DNA of 64,000 nt, taken from positions 313,561 to 377,560 of the forward strand of contig NZ_NNBJ01000002.1 of NCBI RefSeq assembly GCF_002803085.1, in the 5' to 3' direction. Of the stretch, positions 55,579-64,000 are shown piece by piece (positions within the stretch are counted from its first letter, which is position 1; each line of letters starts with the position of its first letter). The stretch is from Streptomyces sp. CB01201 (lineage in GTDB: Bacteria; Actinomycetota; Actinomycetes; Streptomycetales; Streptomycetaceae). A program made the position numbers and the translations under genes. Below the pieces are notes generated by a model. It did no database searches and had not been told where the DNA came from. It saw only the letters and a program-made list of their open reading frames with translations.

Positions 55579-57184
55579 GCCAGAGCTTTCGTGTGACGGG
55601 ACGGAACAGCAGACAGAACTCCCGGACCCGCAGCAGCCCGGCCGTGACGGTGAACGCCACGGCGGCGATGAGGGACCCAATAATCAGTGCGGACAGCGGA
55701 CTTGGGGCGAGCGATGCCCCCCACCGGCAGGCGCCGGTGGCGACGAGACCCGCCGCGACGAGCCGGGCGAGCTGGCCGCCCACCCAGCGCACGGACAGGG
55801 CGGTGCGGCGCCGGCCGCTGCCCCAGAGCAGGGCCAGCGCGGTCAGCGTGATGCCGAGCGCGTTGGCGGCGGCGATGCCGGGCGCGCCCCACACCGGCAC
55901 GGCGAGCGCGCCCGCGACGGCGGTCGCGGCGAGGCCGGCCAGCATGGCGCAGGCCGGGTACCACAGGGGGCGGGCCTCGGAGAAGTACGAGCGGGCGAGC
56001 ACCCCGACGAGGGTCTGGCCGAGCAGTCCGAGCGCGTACACCCGCATGACGTCGGCGGTCGCGTCGGTGTCGTGGAGGGTGAACGCGCCCCGCTGGAAGA
56101 GGACTTGGATGATCTCGGGTGCGCAGGCCACCACCACGGAGGCGCCGAGCAGCACGATGGTGCCGGCCACGATCAGGTCGCTCTCCACCCGGCGCCTGGC
56201 CCGCTCGGTGTCGCCCGCCGCGAGGGCGCGCGCGATGACGGGGAAGGTGACCGTGCACAGCATGAGGGAGAGCACCATCGGCATCTGCGCCACCTTCTGG
56301 GCGTAGTTCAGATGCGAGATGGCCCCGGCCGGCAGCGGCGCGGCCAGGAAGCGTTCGATGAGGACCTGTGTCTGGCGGCTGAGCGCGAACACCACCACCG
56401 GGGCGACCAGCGCGAGCCGCAGCGCCCGCGGTGCCCGGTGTGCGGAGGCGCGCGGCTCGGGCAGCGCGACGGCCGCCTCCCGCTGCCGCCAGCTGCGCCA
56501 CAGCGCGGGCAGCTGGACCAGCACCATCAGCACCCCGCCGAGCGCGACCCCGGCGGCCGCGGCCCGCACTCCCCATGCCCGGCCGAGCAGCAGGAGCAGG
56601 CCGATGATGCCCACGTTGTAGGCCACGTAGATGGAGGCGGGTGCGAGGAAGCGGCCGTGTCCGCGCAGGGCGGCGCTGCAATAGCCGGTGAGCCCGAAGC
56701 TGAACACGCAGGTCGCGGTGAGCCGGGTGCAGTCGACGGCCAGGCCGGTGGCGGGCAGCCCCGGTGCGAGGACGGCGACCACGGCCGGGGCCGCCGCGAT
56801 CAGTACGGCGGCGCCCGCGGCGAGCGCGAGCATCAGCCGGGGCAGGGTGGCCGCGACCAGGGCGCGTACCGGATCGGGGCCGGGCCGCCGGCCCCGGGCG
56901 ACCAGGGCGAGGCTGAACGCGGGCACGAGCACGAAGGCCAGGCCGTCCTCGATCAGGAGGGTCGCGGCGACCTCCGGGACCGTCCAGGCGACCAGGAAGG
57001 CATCGGTGTCGGTGTCGGCGCCGAAGACGTGCGCGAAGGCCTGGTCGCGCAGCAGCCCGAGCAGGGCGCCCGCGAGCGTGAGGACGGCGGTGAGGAACGC
57101 GGCCCGCGCCAACAGCCGCCCGGAGGTGGCGGGTTCGGGGGGCGCGGTGGGGGCGGGGAGCAGCGGCGGGGCGGTCTCCGTCAC
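55568..57184 (-). CDS. MurJ/MviN-like lipid-linked sugar flippase
   Basis: 538 residues, GTG start overlapping the ligase stop (GTGA). About 14 membrane helices. Family pattern: LLARAAFLTAVLTLAGALLGLLRDQAFAHVFGADTDTDAFLVAWTVPE, AGAISHLNYAQKVAQMPMVLSLMLCTVTFPVIARALAAGD and FSEARPLWYPACAMLAG. In an EPS cluster such MATE/MVF-type proteins act as Wzx, moving the lipid-linked repeat unit outward. The position between ligase and deacetylase fits. Confidence 0.9.
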   Translation of the reverse strand: MTETAPPLLPAPTAPPEPATSGRLLARAAFLTAVLTLAGALLGLLRDQAFAHVFGADTDTDAFLVAWTVPEVAATLLIEDGLAFVLVPAFSLALVARGRRPGPDPVRALVAATLPRLMLALAAGAAVLIAAAPAVVAVLAPGLPATGLAVDCTRLTATCVFSFGLTGYCSAALRGHGRFLAPASIYVAYNVGIIGLLLLLGRAWGVRAAAAGVALGGVLMVLVQLPALWRSWRQREAAVALPEPRASAHRAPRALRLALVAPVVVFALSRQTQVLIERFLAAPLPAGAISHLNYAQKVAQMPMVLSLMLCTVTFPVIARALAAGDTERARRRVESDLIVAGTIVLLGASVVVACAPEIIQVLFQRGAFTLHDTDATADVMRVYALGLLGQTLVGVLARSYFSEARPLWYPACAMLAGLAATAVAGALAVPVWGAPGIAAANALGITLTALALLWGSGRRRTALSVRWVGGQLARLVAAGLVATGACRWGASLAPSPLSALIIGSLIAAVAFTVTAGLLRVREFCLLFRPVTRKLWHAR

Positions 57185-58500
57185 GGGCGGGCCGCCCCTC
57201 GTGCCAGGCCCCACCAGGCGGCGAGGCCCAGGACCAGTGCGGTCAGGGCGGTGGAGGGGCCGCCGATGTCGCCGTAGAAGAAGTCGACGAGCAGCCAGGT
57301 CAGCAGGCCGGTGGCGATCAGACCGCAGTCCATCGCGGTACGCGCCTTCCGGGCCCGGTGCAGTCGGCGGACCCCGGTGACCAGGAGGGCGGCCCAGCCG
57401 CCGACGAGGGTGACCACGCCGATGAGGCCCTGCTCGCTCAGGACGAGGAGATACATGTTGTGCGGCGAGAGCAGCGGCTGGCGCTTGAAGGCGGCGCCCG
57501 CGCCCGCGGTGTCACTGCCGGAGGACAGCGCGAGCGAGGAGTTCGAGTCGCGGTGGTCGGGGAAACCCTTCAACCCGACTCCGGTGAGCGGACTGTGACG
57601 CCACATCAGTTCCGCCGCCGCCCACATGGTGTACCGGTCGGTCACGGACTGGTCGGGGGCGCTCTCGACCTGGGTGATGCTGGCGAGCCGTTCCTGGAGC
57701 ATCTGGGTGCCGGAGCCGCTCACGCCGACCAGGACGACGGTGGCGGCGGCGGTCACCGCGAGGACGGCCAGCGCGCGGCGCACCCCGGAGAGCACGAGCA
57801 GCGCGATGCCGGCGACGGCGGTCGCGATCCAGGCGCCCCGGCTGAACGACACGGCGAGCGGCAGCAGCAGCAGGGCCGCGCAGCCGAGCGCGGCCCGGCG
57901 GCGGGTGCGGCTCGCACCGGGCGTCGGGTCGAGGGCGAGGCCGAGCGCGCACAGCAGTCCGCAGGAGACCACGGTGGCCATGCCCATGATGTCGGAGGCG
58001 CCGAAGGTGCCGACGGCCCGGATGTCCTCGCCCATGTACGAGGCGCCGGTGGCGGTCAGATACTGCTGGACGCCGACGCCGCCCTCGAACAGGGCGAGCG
58101 CCACCACGGCCCAGGCCGCGAGCCGGAAGTCGTCGCGCTCGCGCAGCAGGAGCAGCACGGCGAGCGGCACGAGCACGAAGATCTGGAGGTAGCGGCCGAG
58201 TCCGGCGATCGCGGTGCCGGGGTCGGCGGCGCCCATCGAGGCCACGCAGATCCCGGTCACCGGAAGCCCCATGACGATCGCGGCGCGCCGGCTCAGCGGC
58301 CGTTCGCCCGAGCGCAGCACCCGCAGGAACGCCCACACCACGAGCACTCCGCAGGCGGCGTCCGCGGCGGTGGCCGAGCCGTCGCCGCCCAGCGGGGGCG
58401 TGGCGAGCAGGGCGATCACGGCGAGCAGCGGCAGCAGGCGCAGGGCCCGGCGGGGCGGTGCGGGGACCGGCAGCGGCGGCGCGGCCGCGACGGCGTGCAC
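57181..58500 (-). CDS. O-antigen ligase/Wzy-like polymerase
   Basis: 439 residues, GTG start. About 10 membrane helices. The large loop carries the ligase-family pattern QSVTDRYTMWAAAELMWRHSPLTGVGLKGFPDH (the Wzy_C core with R and the GVGLKG Gly-rich end) and LLSPHNMYLLVLSEQGLIG (the H-N-x-Y-L motif). Proteins of this type polymerise repeat units or attach glycans to acceptors. The gene follows the sugar-transferase gene by 2 bp. Confidence 0.9.
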   Translation of the reverse strand: MHAVAAAPPLPVPAPPRRALRLLPLLAVIALLATPPLGGDGSATAADAACGVLVVWAFLRVLRSGERPLSRRAAIVMGLPVTGICVASMGAADPGTAIAGLGRYLQIFVLVPLAVLLLLRERDDFRLAAWAVVALALFEGGVGVQQYLTATGASYMGEDIRAVGTFGASDIMGMATVVSCGLLCALGLALDPTPGASRTRRRAALGCAALLLLPLAVSFSRGAWIATAVAGIALLVLSGVRRALAVLAVTAAATVVLVGVSGSGTQMLQERLASITQVESAPDQSVTDRYTMWAAAELMWRHSPLTGVGLKGFPDHRDSNSSLALSSGSDTAGAGAAFKRQPLLSPHNMYLLVLSEQGLIGVVTLVGGWAALLVTGVRRLHRARKARTAMDCGLIATGLLTWLLVDFFYGDIGGPSTALTALVLGLAAWWGLARGAARP

Positions 58501-58502
58501 GC

Positions 58503-59981
58503 TCAGCTCCCCGTCGGGCGGACGAGGCAGACGGCGGTGCGCAGCAGGATGCACAGGTCCTGCCAGAGCGACCAGTGGTCGATGTAGTAGTTGTCGTAGC
58601 GCGCCCGGTCCTCGATCGAGGTGTCCCCGCGCAGCCCCTGCACCTGGGCGAGGCCGGTGAGCCCGACGGGCATCCGGTGCCGGGCCGCATAGCCGGGGTG
58701 GGCCTGGCTGAACTGGGCGACGAAGAAAGGCCGTTCGGGGCGCGGACCGACCAGGCTCATGTCGCCCCGGATCACGTTCCACAGCTGGGGCAGCTCGTCC
58801 AGGGAGGTGCGCCGCATGAAGTTCCCGGCCCGGCTCATCCGGGTGTCGTCGGCGATGTTCCAGCGGGTCGCGGCCTCGTGCGCGGTGTCGGGGCGCAGGG
58901 TGCGGAACTTGAGCAGGGTGAACGCCCGCCCGCCGGCCCCGATCCGCTCCTGCCGGAACAGCACCCCGGGCCCGTCGCTGCGGCGAAGGACCAGCGCGCA
59001 CACCGCGAGGACGGGGGCGGCGAGGAGCAGCGCGGGCAGGGTGAGGGCGAGGTCGGCGACCCGCTTGAAGAACAGGCCGGGGACCGAGGCAGGGGCGCTG
59101 GTCAGCGGCTCGCAGGGGAAGGCGGCCAGCTCGTCCGCCTGCCGGCGGGGCACGGTCTGCCCGGGGGCGCGCGTGTCCAGCTGCCACAGCGTGCAGCCCA
59201 TGCCCTCAAGGAAGGCCGGGGGCACGGGAGTTGTGGTCTCGGGGGCGTAGGTGAACAGGCAGTCCTGCACCCCGTTCTGGATGACGGCGCGCTGGACCTC
59301 CTCCAGGCTGCGCAGCACCGGGACCCCGGCCTCGACGGAGGGCTCGGCCGGCGGCACGACCACCCCGACCGGACGGATGCCGCCGCCCGAGCGGCGCGCG
59401 AGCGCCGCCGTGACGCGTACGGCGCTGGCCGCCGGGCCCACCACCAGGGCGGGCCGGGGCCTGCGGACGCCCTGGCGGCGGCGCAGCCACAGCGCCGTGC
59501 CGCGCCCGGCGCAGCTCGCCAGGGTGTGCAGGGCGCAGCCCGTCGCCACCGCCGCGACCGTGAGGGGCGCGGCGTTCGGCTCGCGGACCAGGGCGCCCTC
59601 GTGGGTGAGGACGGTGGCGAGCAGACACCAGGCGAGCAGGGTGCGTGCGAACAGGGCGGGCACATCGGCGAGCACCCCGCGCGCCATCGTCGGCCGGTAG
59701 AGCCCGGCCTGGGCGTTGAGCGCGAGCACGGCGGCCACGAGCAGCCCGGCGGGGCCCGGCGGGAGGCCGGTGTACGGCAGCGCGAGCAGGCCGAGCAGCC
59801 CGGCCGCGCAGTCCGTCGCGAGCAGCACGGCGACGAACGGCTGCACAGTGCGCGCCCGTCCGGCTACGAAGGAGAAGTGGTCCGGCGCCTCGCGGGGCGT
59901 GACCACCGAAACGGTTCCCGATGACATCCCGGTCCCGTGGGGCGGCCCCCCGGCGGCAGGGACGATGCTTTCCGCGGTCAC
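58503..59981 (-). CDS. Initiating sugar transferase (polyprenyl glycosylphosphotransferase)
   Basis: 492 residues, GTG start overlapping the glycosyltransferase stop (GTGA). N-terminal 4-5 membrane helices and a cytosolic domain (VVGPAASAVRVTAAL...), then the WbaP/bacterial sugar-transferase catalytic domain: FFKRVADLALTLPALLLAAPVLAV, GVLFRQERIGAGGRAFTLLKFRTL, MRRTSLDELPQLWNVIRGDMSLVGPRPERPFFV. It puts the first sugar-phosphate on undecaprenyl phosphate and so starts EPS repeat-unit synthesis. Confidence 0.95.
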   Translation of the reverse strand: MTAESIVPAAGGPPHGTGMSSGTVSVVTPREAPDHFSFVAGRARTVQPFVAVLLATDCAAGLLGLLALPYTGLPPGPAGLLVAAVLALNAQAGLYRPTMARGVLADVPALFARTLLAWCLLATVLTHEGALVREPNAAPLTVAAVATGCALHTLASCAGRGTALWLRRRQGVRRPRPALVVGPAASAVRVTAALARRSGGGIRPVGVVVPPAEPSVEAGVPVLRSLEEVQRAVIQNGVQDCLFTYAPETTTPVPPAFLEGMGCTLWQLDTRAPGQTVPRRQADELAAFPCEPLTSAPASVPGLFFKRVADLALTLPALLLAAPVLAVCALVLRRSDGPGVLFRQERIGAGGRAFTLLKFRTLRPDTAHEAATRWNIADDTRMSRAGNFMRRTSLDELPQLWNVIRGDMSLVGPRPERPFFVAQFSQAHPGYAARHRMPVGLTGLAQVQGLRGDTSIEDRARYDNYYIDHWSLWQDLCILLRTAVCLVRPTGS

Positions 59982-61144
59982 TGGCTGATGGGTTCCCTGT
60001 GCTCGGAGCGCGGCAGAGCGGCCACGTCGCGGTACACCTCCGCGATGCTTCGGGCCGTCTGCCGCACGTCATGGGTGGTGGTTACGTGGGCGTGGCCCTG
60101 GCGGGCCAGATCGCAGCGCAGCGCCGGGTCGGCGAGCAGCCGCGTCATCGCGTGCGCCAACTCCCCGGGTGCGTCCGGCGGTACGAGACAGAGCGGGGCC
60201 TGCCCGGGCGGGAGGCTCTCGGCGGAGCCCCCGACATCGGTGACCACCACCGGGCGGCCGCACGCCATCGCCTCCAGGGGCGCGAGCGCCATCCCCTCCC
60301 AGCGGGAGGGCAGCACGACCAGGTCGGCGGCCCGGTACCAGAAGGCGGTGTCGCCGACCGAGCCGACGAAGGAGACCGAGCCGGGCGCCGCCGCGCGCAG
60401 CGCCGCGAGGTCCGGGCCGTCGCCGACCAGGACGAGGTGGGCGTCGGGTACGGCCTCGCGCACCTGCTGCCAGGCGGCGAGCAGCACGTCCTGGCCCTTT
60501 TGCCGGCACAGCCGTCCCACGCACACGACCAGCGGCGCGCCCTGGTCGGGCGGGGTCCCGTCGGCCGCCGCGTAGTGGTCGAGGTCGACCCCGTTGGGGA
60601 TCACCGAGCAGGGTGCGACCACTTTGGCCCGTACCCCGGTGGCCCGCTCGCCCTCGCTGACGCACACGATGCGCGAGGTCCAGCGCACCGCGGCGCGCTC
60701 CCAGCCCCGGGAGAGCAGGGCGGTGACGCCGCCGACGGCCTCGAACGACCAGGCGTGCGGCTGGAAGACGGTGGGCACCCTGCCGCGCGCCGCGAGCCGG
60801 GCGGCGACCCCGGCCTTGGCGCTGTGGGCGTGGATCACATCGGGACGCACCCGCCGGATGAGGCGGCCCGCCCGCAGGGTCTCGCCGAGCAGTGCGGGGC
60901 CGGGCGAGCGGGTGGCGCGCCAGGGGTGCACCCGGGCGCCCAGACGGGTCAGTTCGGTGCTCAACGGGCCTCCCTCGGGGCATGCCACGGTGACCCGGAA
61001 TCCACTGCGCAGCTGGTCCCGCACCAAGTCCGTGACGACTCGGGCTACGCCCCCATCAACGGGCTGAACCAGGTGCAGGACACTCAACTGCCCGGCGGAC
61101 CCCGGCCCCTCGGGTCCGCCGGGGGTGTTCGCTCTCGTCGGCAT
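59978..61144 (-). CDS. GT4 glycosyltransferase, first gene of EPS operon
   Basis: 388 residues, ATG 61144. GT-B GT4: LSVLHLVQPVDGGVARVVTDLV, DVIHAHSAKAGVAARLAARG, CSVIPNGVDLDHYA, LVVCVGRLCRQKGQDVLLAAW and LPSRWEGMALAPLEAMACGRPVVVTDVGG (E-x7-E). It leads an eight-gene minus-strand operon with overlaps of 1-11 bp or a 2-bp gap throughout. The 297 bp upstream, to the next chaplin, should hold the operon promoter. Confidence 0.94.
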   Translation of the reverse strand: MPTRANTPGGPEGPGSAGQLSVLHLVQPVDGGVARVVTDLVRDQLRSGFRVTVACPEGGPLSTELTRLGARVHPWRATRSPGPALLGETLRAGRLIRRVRPDVIHAHSAKAGVAARLAARGRVPTVFQPHAWSFEAVGGVTALLSRGWERAAVRWTSRIVCVSEGERATGVRAKVVAPCSVIPNGVDLDHYAAADGTPPDQGAPLVVCVGRLCRQKGQDVLLAAWQQVREAVPDAHLVLVGDGPDLAALRAAAPGSVSFVGSVGDTAFWYRAADLVVLPSRWEGMALAPLEAMACGRPVVVTDVGGSAESLPPGQAPLCLVPPDAPGELAHAMTRLLADPALRCDLARQGHAHVTTTHDVRQTARSIAEVYRDVAALPRSEHREPISQ

Positions 61145-61441
61145 GCGCGGTCACTCCGGTCCTGGCGCTCGAAAAGAAAGCTGAACAAAGCTGCTGCTGA
61201 ACAATGCTGCGGAGTTCTCTCCCCGCGGTGCTGCCGCCCTCGAATTCCGCCGGGGCGGCGCTGCGGCCGCCGAAGATCCCGTACGTGGCGCGGCCCGGCG
61301 GGGGGCAACTGTAACCGTATTTACAACCCGGTCCGGTCATGAATGTGGAGACGGAGTGTCCCCTTCGAGCGATCGTGCGTATCCCCTTGACGACACGGTC
61401 GTTGTATCGGTGGCCCCATCTCCATCCGAAAGGAAAAAGCC

Positions 61442-61681
61442 ATGAATCGAATTGCGAAGTCCGTCGTGTCGGCGGGCGCCGGCGCCGCTGTCGTGATGCT
61501 CGGTGCGGGCATGGCCAGCGCCGACGCGGGGGCGCACGGCGCCGCCGCCAACTCCCCCGGTGTCCTGTCGGGCAACCTGCTCCAGGTCCCCGTGCACGTC
61601 CCGGTCAACGCCTGCGGCCTGACCGTGAACGTCATCGGTCTGCTGAACCCGAACTTCGGCAACACCTGCATCAACAAGTAG
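61442..61681 (+). CDS. chp: Short chaplin 2
   Basis: 79 residues, ATG with AAAGGAAAAA upstream. Signal peptide ends GMASA. Chaplin domain: GAHGAAANSPGVLSGNLLQVPVHVPVNACGLTVNVIGLLNPNFGNTCINK, two cysteines. In place of the usual C-G-N it reads C-G-L. Terminates at the 61700 hairpin. It lies just upstream of, and divergent from, the EPS operon. Confidence 0.97.
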   Translation: MNRIAKSVVSAGAGAAVVMLGAGMASADAGAHGAAANSPGVLSGNLLQVPVHVPVNACGLTVNVIGLLNPNFGNTCINK

Positions 61682-61699
61682 TCCCCAGGGGTGACGTCG

Positions 61700-61734
61700 C
61701 CGGACCGGTACCGCGGCTCGCGGTTTCGGTCCGG
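61700..61734 (+). terminator. Terminator of short chaplin 2
   Basis: CCGGACCG pairs with CGGTCCGG, with an inner ACCGCG/CGCGGT pairing, 18 bp past the chaplin stop. No T-run follows. Confidence 0.8.
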
Positions 61735-61876
61735 ACGGGCCCCTGGCCATTTTCGCGGCCCCCAAAACCCTGGTTCACCCGTTAGGGGCAAAACCGGGGG
61801 GCCGGGTCCGCGTTGAGGTGTAGGTCGAGTGACAAACACCCGGTCAATGACTTTCTCAATCTAGGAGTGCTTCTCC

Positions 61877-62116
61877 ATGTCGCGTACCGCGAAGGCCCTG
61901 GTCCTGTCCACCGCTGCCGTTGCCGCCATCGCCGGTGGGGCCGGCATCGCCGCCGCCGACGCCGGTGCGCACGGCGCGGCCACCAACTCGCCCGGCGTCC
62001 TGTCCGGCAACATGGCGCAGGTCCCCGTTCACATCCCGGTCAACGTCTGCGGCAACACCGTGAACGTCATCGGTCTGCTGAACCCCGCGTTCGGCAACAC
62101 CTGCATCAACAAGTAG
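61877..62116 (+). CDS. chp: Short chaplin 3
   Basis: 79 residues, ATG with AGGAG about 9 nt upstream. Signal peptide ends GIAAA. Chaplin domain: GAHGAATNSPGVLSGNMAQVPVHIPVNVCGNTVNVIGLLNPAFGNTCINK, with the two cysteines. It shares the MAQVPVH sequence with short chaplin 4 and the VNVIGLLNP sequence with chaplin 2. Ends at a strong hairpin 10 bp downstream. Confidence 0.97.
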   Translation: MSRTAKALVLSTAAVAAIAGGAGIAAADAGAHGAATNSPGVLSGNMAQVPVHIPVNVCGNTVNVIGLLNPAFGNTCINK

Positions 62117-62126
62117 TTCCCCGCCG

Positions 62127-62166
62127 AAGCCCCGGCCGCTCCTCTCCAGGGAGCCGGCCGGGGCTT
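62127..62166 (+). terminator. Terminator of short chaplin 3
   Basis: AAGCCCCGGCC pairs with GGCCGGGGCTT, 11 bp perfect with a further partly paired inner stem. Confidence 0.85.
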
Positions 62167-62342
62167 TCGCCTTGCCCCGGACGGCGGAAGGTCGCAGGGG
62201 TGTTCGGGCGCGGGGTTGTGGCAGCTCGGCACGGCGTGGCGTACATCCGATGATCGCTCAGGATGACGAAGCGGTTGCGAGGGGTTAAGGGCGGGCGCAC
62301 GGTGAGGGCAACTCGCTCGCCCCATCGAAGGAGAACCGTTTC

Positions 62343-62972
62343 ATGCGTGCACGAACACCGCGGCGCCTGGCCGCAGTGGCCCTCTCCACCGCGATCGTCA
62401 TCGGGTCCGCCGGGACCGCGATGGCCGCCGGCTCCCCGCCGCCGCGTGCGGCCCGCGCCGAAGCGCCGGTCCCGGGCGCCGACTCCCTGCTCGGCCAGGC
62501 CCAGCGGCTGAACGGTCTCGGAGGCGTCCTCACGCCGGTCACCGATCTGCTGACCGGCGTGCTCAAGGGCGCGTCGCCGGCCGACACCGCGGCGCTGGCC
62601 GGCAAGGCCACCGCTGCCCTGGACGCGGTGCGGCAGGCGGCCCCGGCGGCCCCCGTCACGCCCCCGGCCGCGCCGGCCACCCCGCCCGCCGCCGCGGGTC
62701 CCGCGGCCGTGCCGTTGGGCGGCCCCGAGCAGGACGCCGTGCTCGCGGCCGCCCGGGACGATGCCGTCGCGACGGTCAAGAAGGGCATCGACGACCTCGT
62801 CAAGGCGGTCACCAGCCTGAACGTCGGGGGCGTCCTTCCCGCGGCGACCTCGGTGGTCACCGGCCTGGTCGGCCTCGTCCTGACCACCGTGACCGGCGGC
62901 GGCCTGCCGGTCCCCGACCTGCCGGGCCTGCCCAAGGTGCCCACCGACGCCGTGCCGAAGCTGCCCGCCTGA
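62343..62972 (+). CDS. Secreted Ala/Pro-rich protein, chaplin-locus hypothetical
   Basis: 209 residues, ATG with AAGGAGAA 8 nt upstream. Signal peptide ends GTAMAA (about 28). Mature part has no cysteine: a helical region (DSLLGQAQRLNGLGGVLTPVTDLLTGVLKG), a central Ala/Pro stretch, and a C-terminal hydrophobic part (LNVGGVLPAATSVVTGLVGLVLTTVTGGGLPVPDLPG) that resembles amphipathic beta or amyloid-type sequence. No recognised domain. Its place among chaplins suggests a surface role (inference). Confidence 0.75.
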   Translation: MRARTPRRLAAVALSTAIVIGSAGTAMAAGSPPPRAARAEAPVPGADSLLGQAQRLNGLGGVLTPVTDLLTGVLKGASPADTAALAGKATAALDAVRQAAPAAPVTPPAAPATPPAAAGPAAVPLGGPEQDAVLAAARDDAVATVKKGIDDLVKAVTSLNVGGVLPAATSVVTGLVGLVLTTVTGGGLPVPDLPGLPKVPTDAVPKLPA

Positions 62973-62983
62973 GCCGCACCCGA

Positions 62984-63019
62984 AGAGCGCCGGACCGTCA
63001 CCGACGGGACCGGCGCTCT
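62984..63019 (+). terminator. Terminator of the secreted hypothetical gene
   Basis: AGAGCGCCGG pairs perfectly with CCGGCGCTCT (10 bp) with an inner CCGTC/GACGG pairing, 12 bp past the stop. Confidence 0.85.
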
Positions 63020-63239
63020 CGGCCGTCCGGGGCGCCAACGTGCTTACCGTCCGGGGCCGTTCATGAAATCCCATACGCGTATCGGCGGGGCCCGCAATTG
63101 GGTGGCGGCCCATGAATCCGGACATGAATCCGGGGCCGGAGAGTTTCCCGGGCGTCAGCGAGTCGTTATCCAGGGCGAAGCAGCCCAATGCATTCAGGGA
63201 CACGTACGTTCGGCGACGGAACTCGCCGCGGAAGGATTG

Positions 63240-63548
63240 ATGATGAAGTCGATGAAGGTTGCCGCGGCACTCGCCGGATCCCTCGCGGTCGTGGGTGCGG
63301 CGGCGCCGGCCTTCGCGGCCGGCGATCTGCCGCCCATGAGCCTCAACGGCGGCCTCGACACGATCGCCCAGAACCTGTCGTCCGCTCCGAACATGGTCGA
63401 CGCCTCGCCGGTGCGCACCAACCTGCTCGACCCCAAGTCGAAGGACTCGCTGCTCCACACGCTGGGCAGCACCGCGCACGACCTGAACAAGACCAATGGG
63501 GCGCCCAACCCGGGCCAGCTTCTCGGCGGAATGCCGCTGGGCGGTTAG
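63240..63548 (+). CDS. Small secreted protein, chaplin-locus hypothetical
   Basis: 102 residues, ATG with GAAGGATT just upstream (63240 or the next codon 63243). Signal peptide ends AAAPAFA. The 75-residue mature part (GDLPPMSLNGGLDTIAQNLSSAPNMVDASPVRTNLLDPKSKDSLLHTLGSTAHDLNKTNGAPNPGQLLGGM) has no cysteine and no known domain. Its leader is strikingly similar in style to chaplin and rodlin leaders. It sits between chaplins 3 and 4 on the same strand. Confidence 0.8.
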   Translation: MMKSMKVAAALAGSLAVVGAAAPAFAAGDLPPMSLNGGLDTIAQNLSSAPNMVDASPVRTNLLDPKSKDSLLHTLGSTAHDLNKTNGAPNPGQLLGGMPLGG

Positions 63549-63706
63549 CCGGCGCGCGAACGGGTCTTTCCGCACCCCGAATTGATGGGCCGTACCGCGC
63601 CCCCGTGCGCTGTACGAGGGAAAGAAAATAAACCCGGCGTGTTCGCTTCCGGCGGCTCGCGGCCATTTGCCTACGCTGAGGCAACCCCCGAATGGAAGGT
63701 TCCATC

Positions 63707-63949
63707 ATGAACACTGCGAAGAAGACGGCTCTCGCCCTCGCCGCCGCCGGTCTCGCCACGGGCGCCGCCTCCGGCGCCGCCTTCGCCGACGCGGGCGCGC
63801 AGGGCGTGGCCGCGCACTCGCCCGGCGTCCTGTCCGGCAACATGGCGCAGGTCCCCGTCCACGTCCCGGTGAACCTCTGCGGCAACACGGTCGACGTCAT
63901 CGGTGGTCTGAACCCGGCCTTCGGCAACACCTGCGTCAACTCGGACTGA
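63707..63949 (+). CDS. chp: Short chaplin 4
   Basis: 80 residues, ATG 63707 with GGAAGG about 7 nt upstream. Signal peptide ends GAAFA. Chaplin domain: GAQGVAAHSPGVLSGNMAQVPVHVPVNLCGNTVDVIGGLNPAFGNTCVNSD, two cysteines. It ends VNSD instead of the usual INK of the other three short chaplins. The window ends 51 bp later. Confidence 0.97.
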   Translation: MNTAKKTALALAAAGLATGAASGAAFADAGAQGVAAHSPGVLSGNMAQVPVHVPVNLCGNTVDVIGGLNPAFGNTCVNSD

Positions 63950-64000
63950 TCGAGGGCCGGTTGAGGCCGGTTCCGGTTCGGTGCAGGGCGAGCGGCTTCG

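Overview
The window is GC-rich DNA (roughly 70% or more, strong third-position G+C) with GTG/TTG starts and many ATGA/GTGA overlaps between genes. It carries chaplin and rodlin genes, a conservon (cvnABCD plus P450s) and a GerW-like sporulation protein. These features identify a filamentous actinomycete, almost certainly Streptomyces. No tRNA, rRNA, insertion sequence, prophage or CRISPR array was seen.

Layout. (1) 1-4.9 kb: right edge of a natural-product cluster, with the 3' part of a nonribosomal peptide synthetase (condensation lobe, second condensation-like lobe, Thr-type adenylation domain interrupted by an FkbM-type methyltransferase, carrier domain) and an RmlC-like sugar epimerase. 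(2) 4.9-19.2 kb: mixed housekeeping and accessory genes: GerW-like protein, DUF1707 protein, a coupled GH1 glucosidase/MFS pair, histidine phosphatase, a PolA-like polymerase, a LuxR regulator with a degenerate kinase-like ATPase module, quinone-oxidoreductase-like enzyme, AraC regulator, metallo-beta-lactamase-fold hydrolase, SGNH hydrolase and two secreted proteins. (3) 19.6-21.4 kb: class F sortase and a secreted C-terminally anchored protein; then serC. (4) 22.6-23.3 kb: non-coding palindromes and a 57-bp tandem array. (5) 23.3-28.7 kb: a six-gene conservon whose first P450 lacks the usual ExxR motif. (6) 28.9-34.3 kb: fused FAD/Fe-S oxidoreductase, EamA transporter, a repeat-rich spacer and a DUF4232 lipoprotein. 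(7) 34.7-45.4 kb: an acyl-CoA catabolic cluster (DinB-like protein, AtuA-like protein, acyl-CoA carboxylase beta and biotin-carrying alpha subunits, acyl-CoA dehydrogenase, 4-coumarate:CoA-ligase-like enzyme, enoyl-CoA hydratase, TetR regulator), with a candidate operator at its head.

(8) 45.4-64 kb: a cell-surface locus. Three rodlins, one short chaplin and one very unusual long chaplin with a roughly 250-residue His/Pro hexad-repeat stalk lie on the left. An exopolysaccharide operon of eight overlapping or closely spaced genes (FemAB-like transferase, Wzz-like protein, two GT4 glycosyltransferases, polysaccharide deacetylase, MurJ/Wzx-type flippase, O-antigen ligase, initiating sugar transferase) and a convergent GH26-like secreted glycanase fill the middle. 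Three more short chaplins and two small secreted proteins lie on the right. The inferred theme is building the hydrophobic rodlet layer and an associated polysaccharide on aerial hyphae and spores. Functional statements rest on motifs and gene context read by eye; no database search was run.
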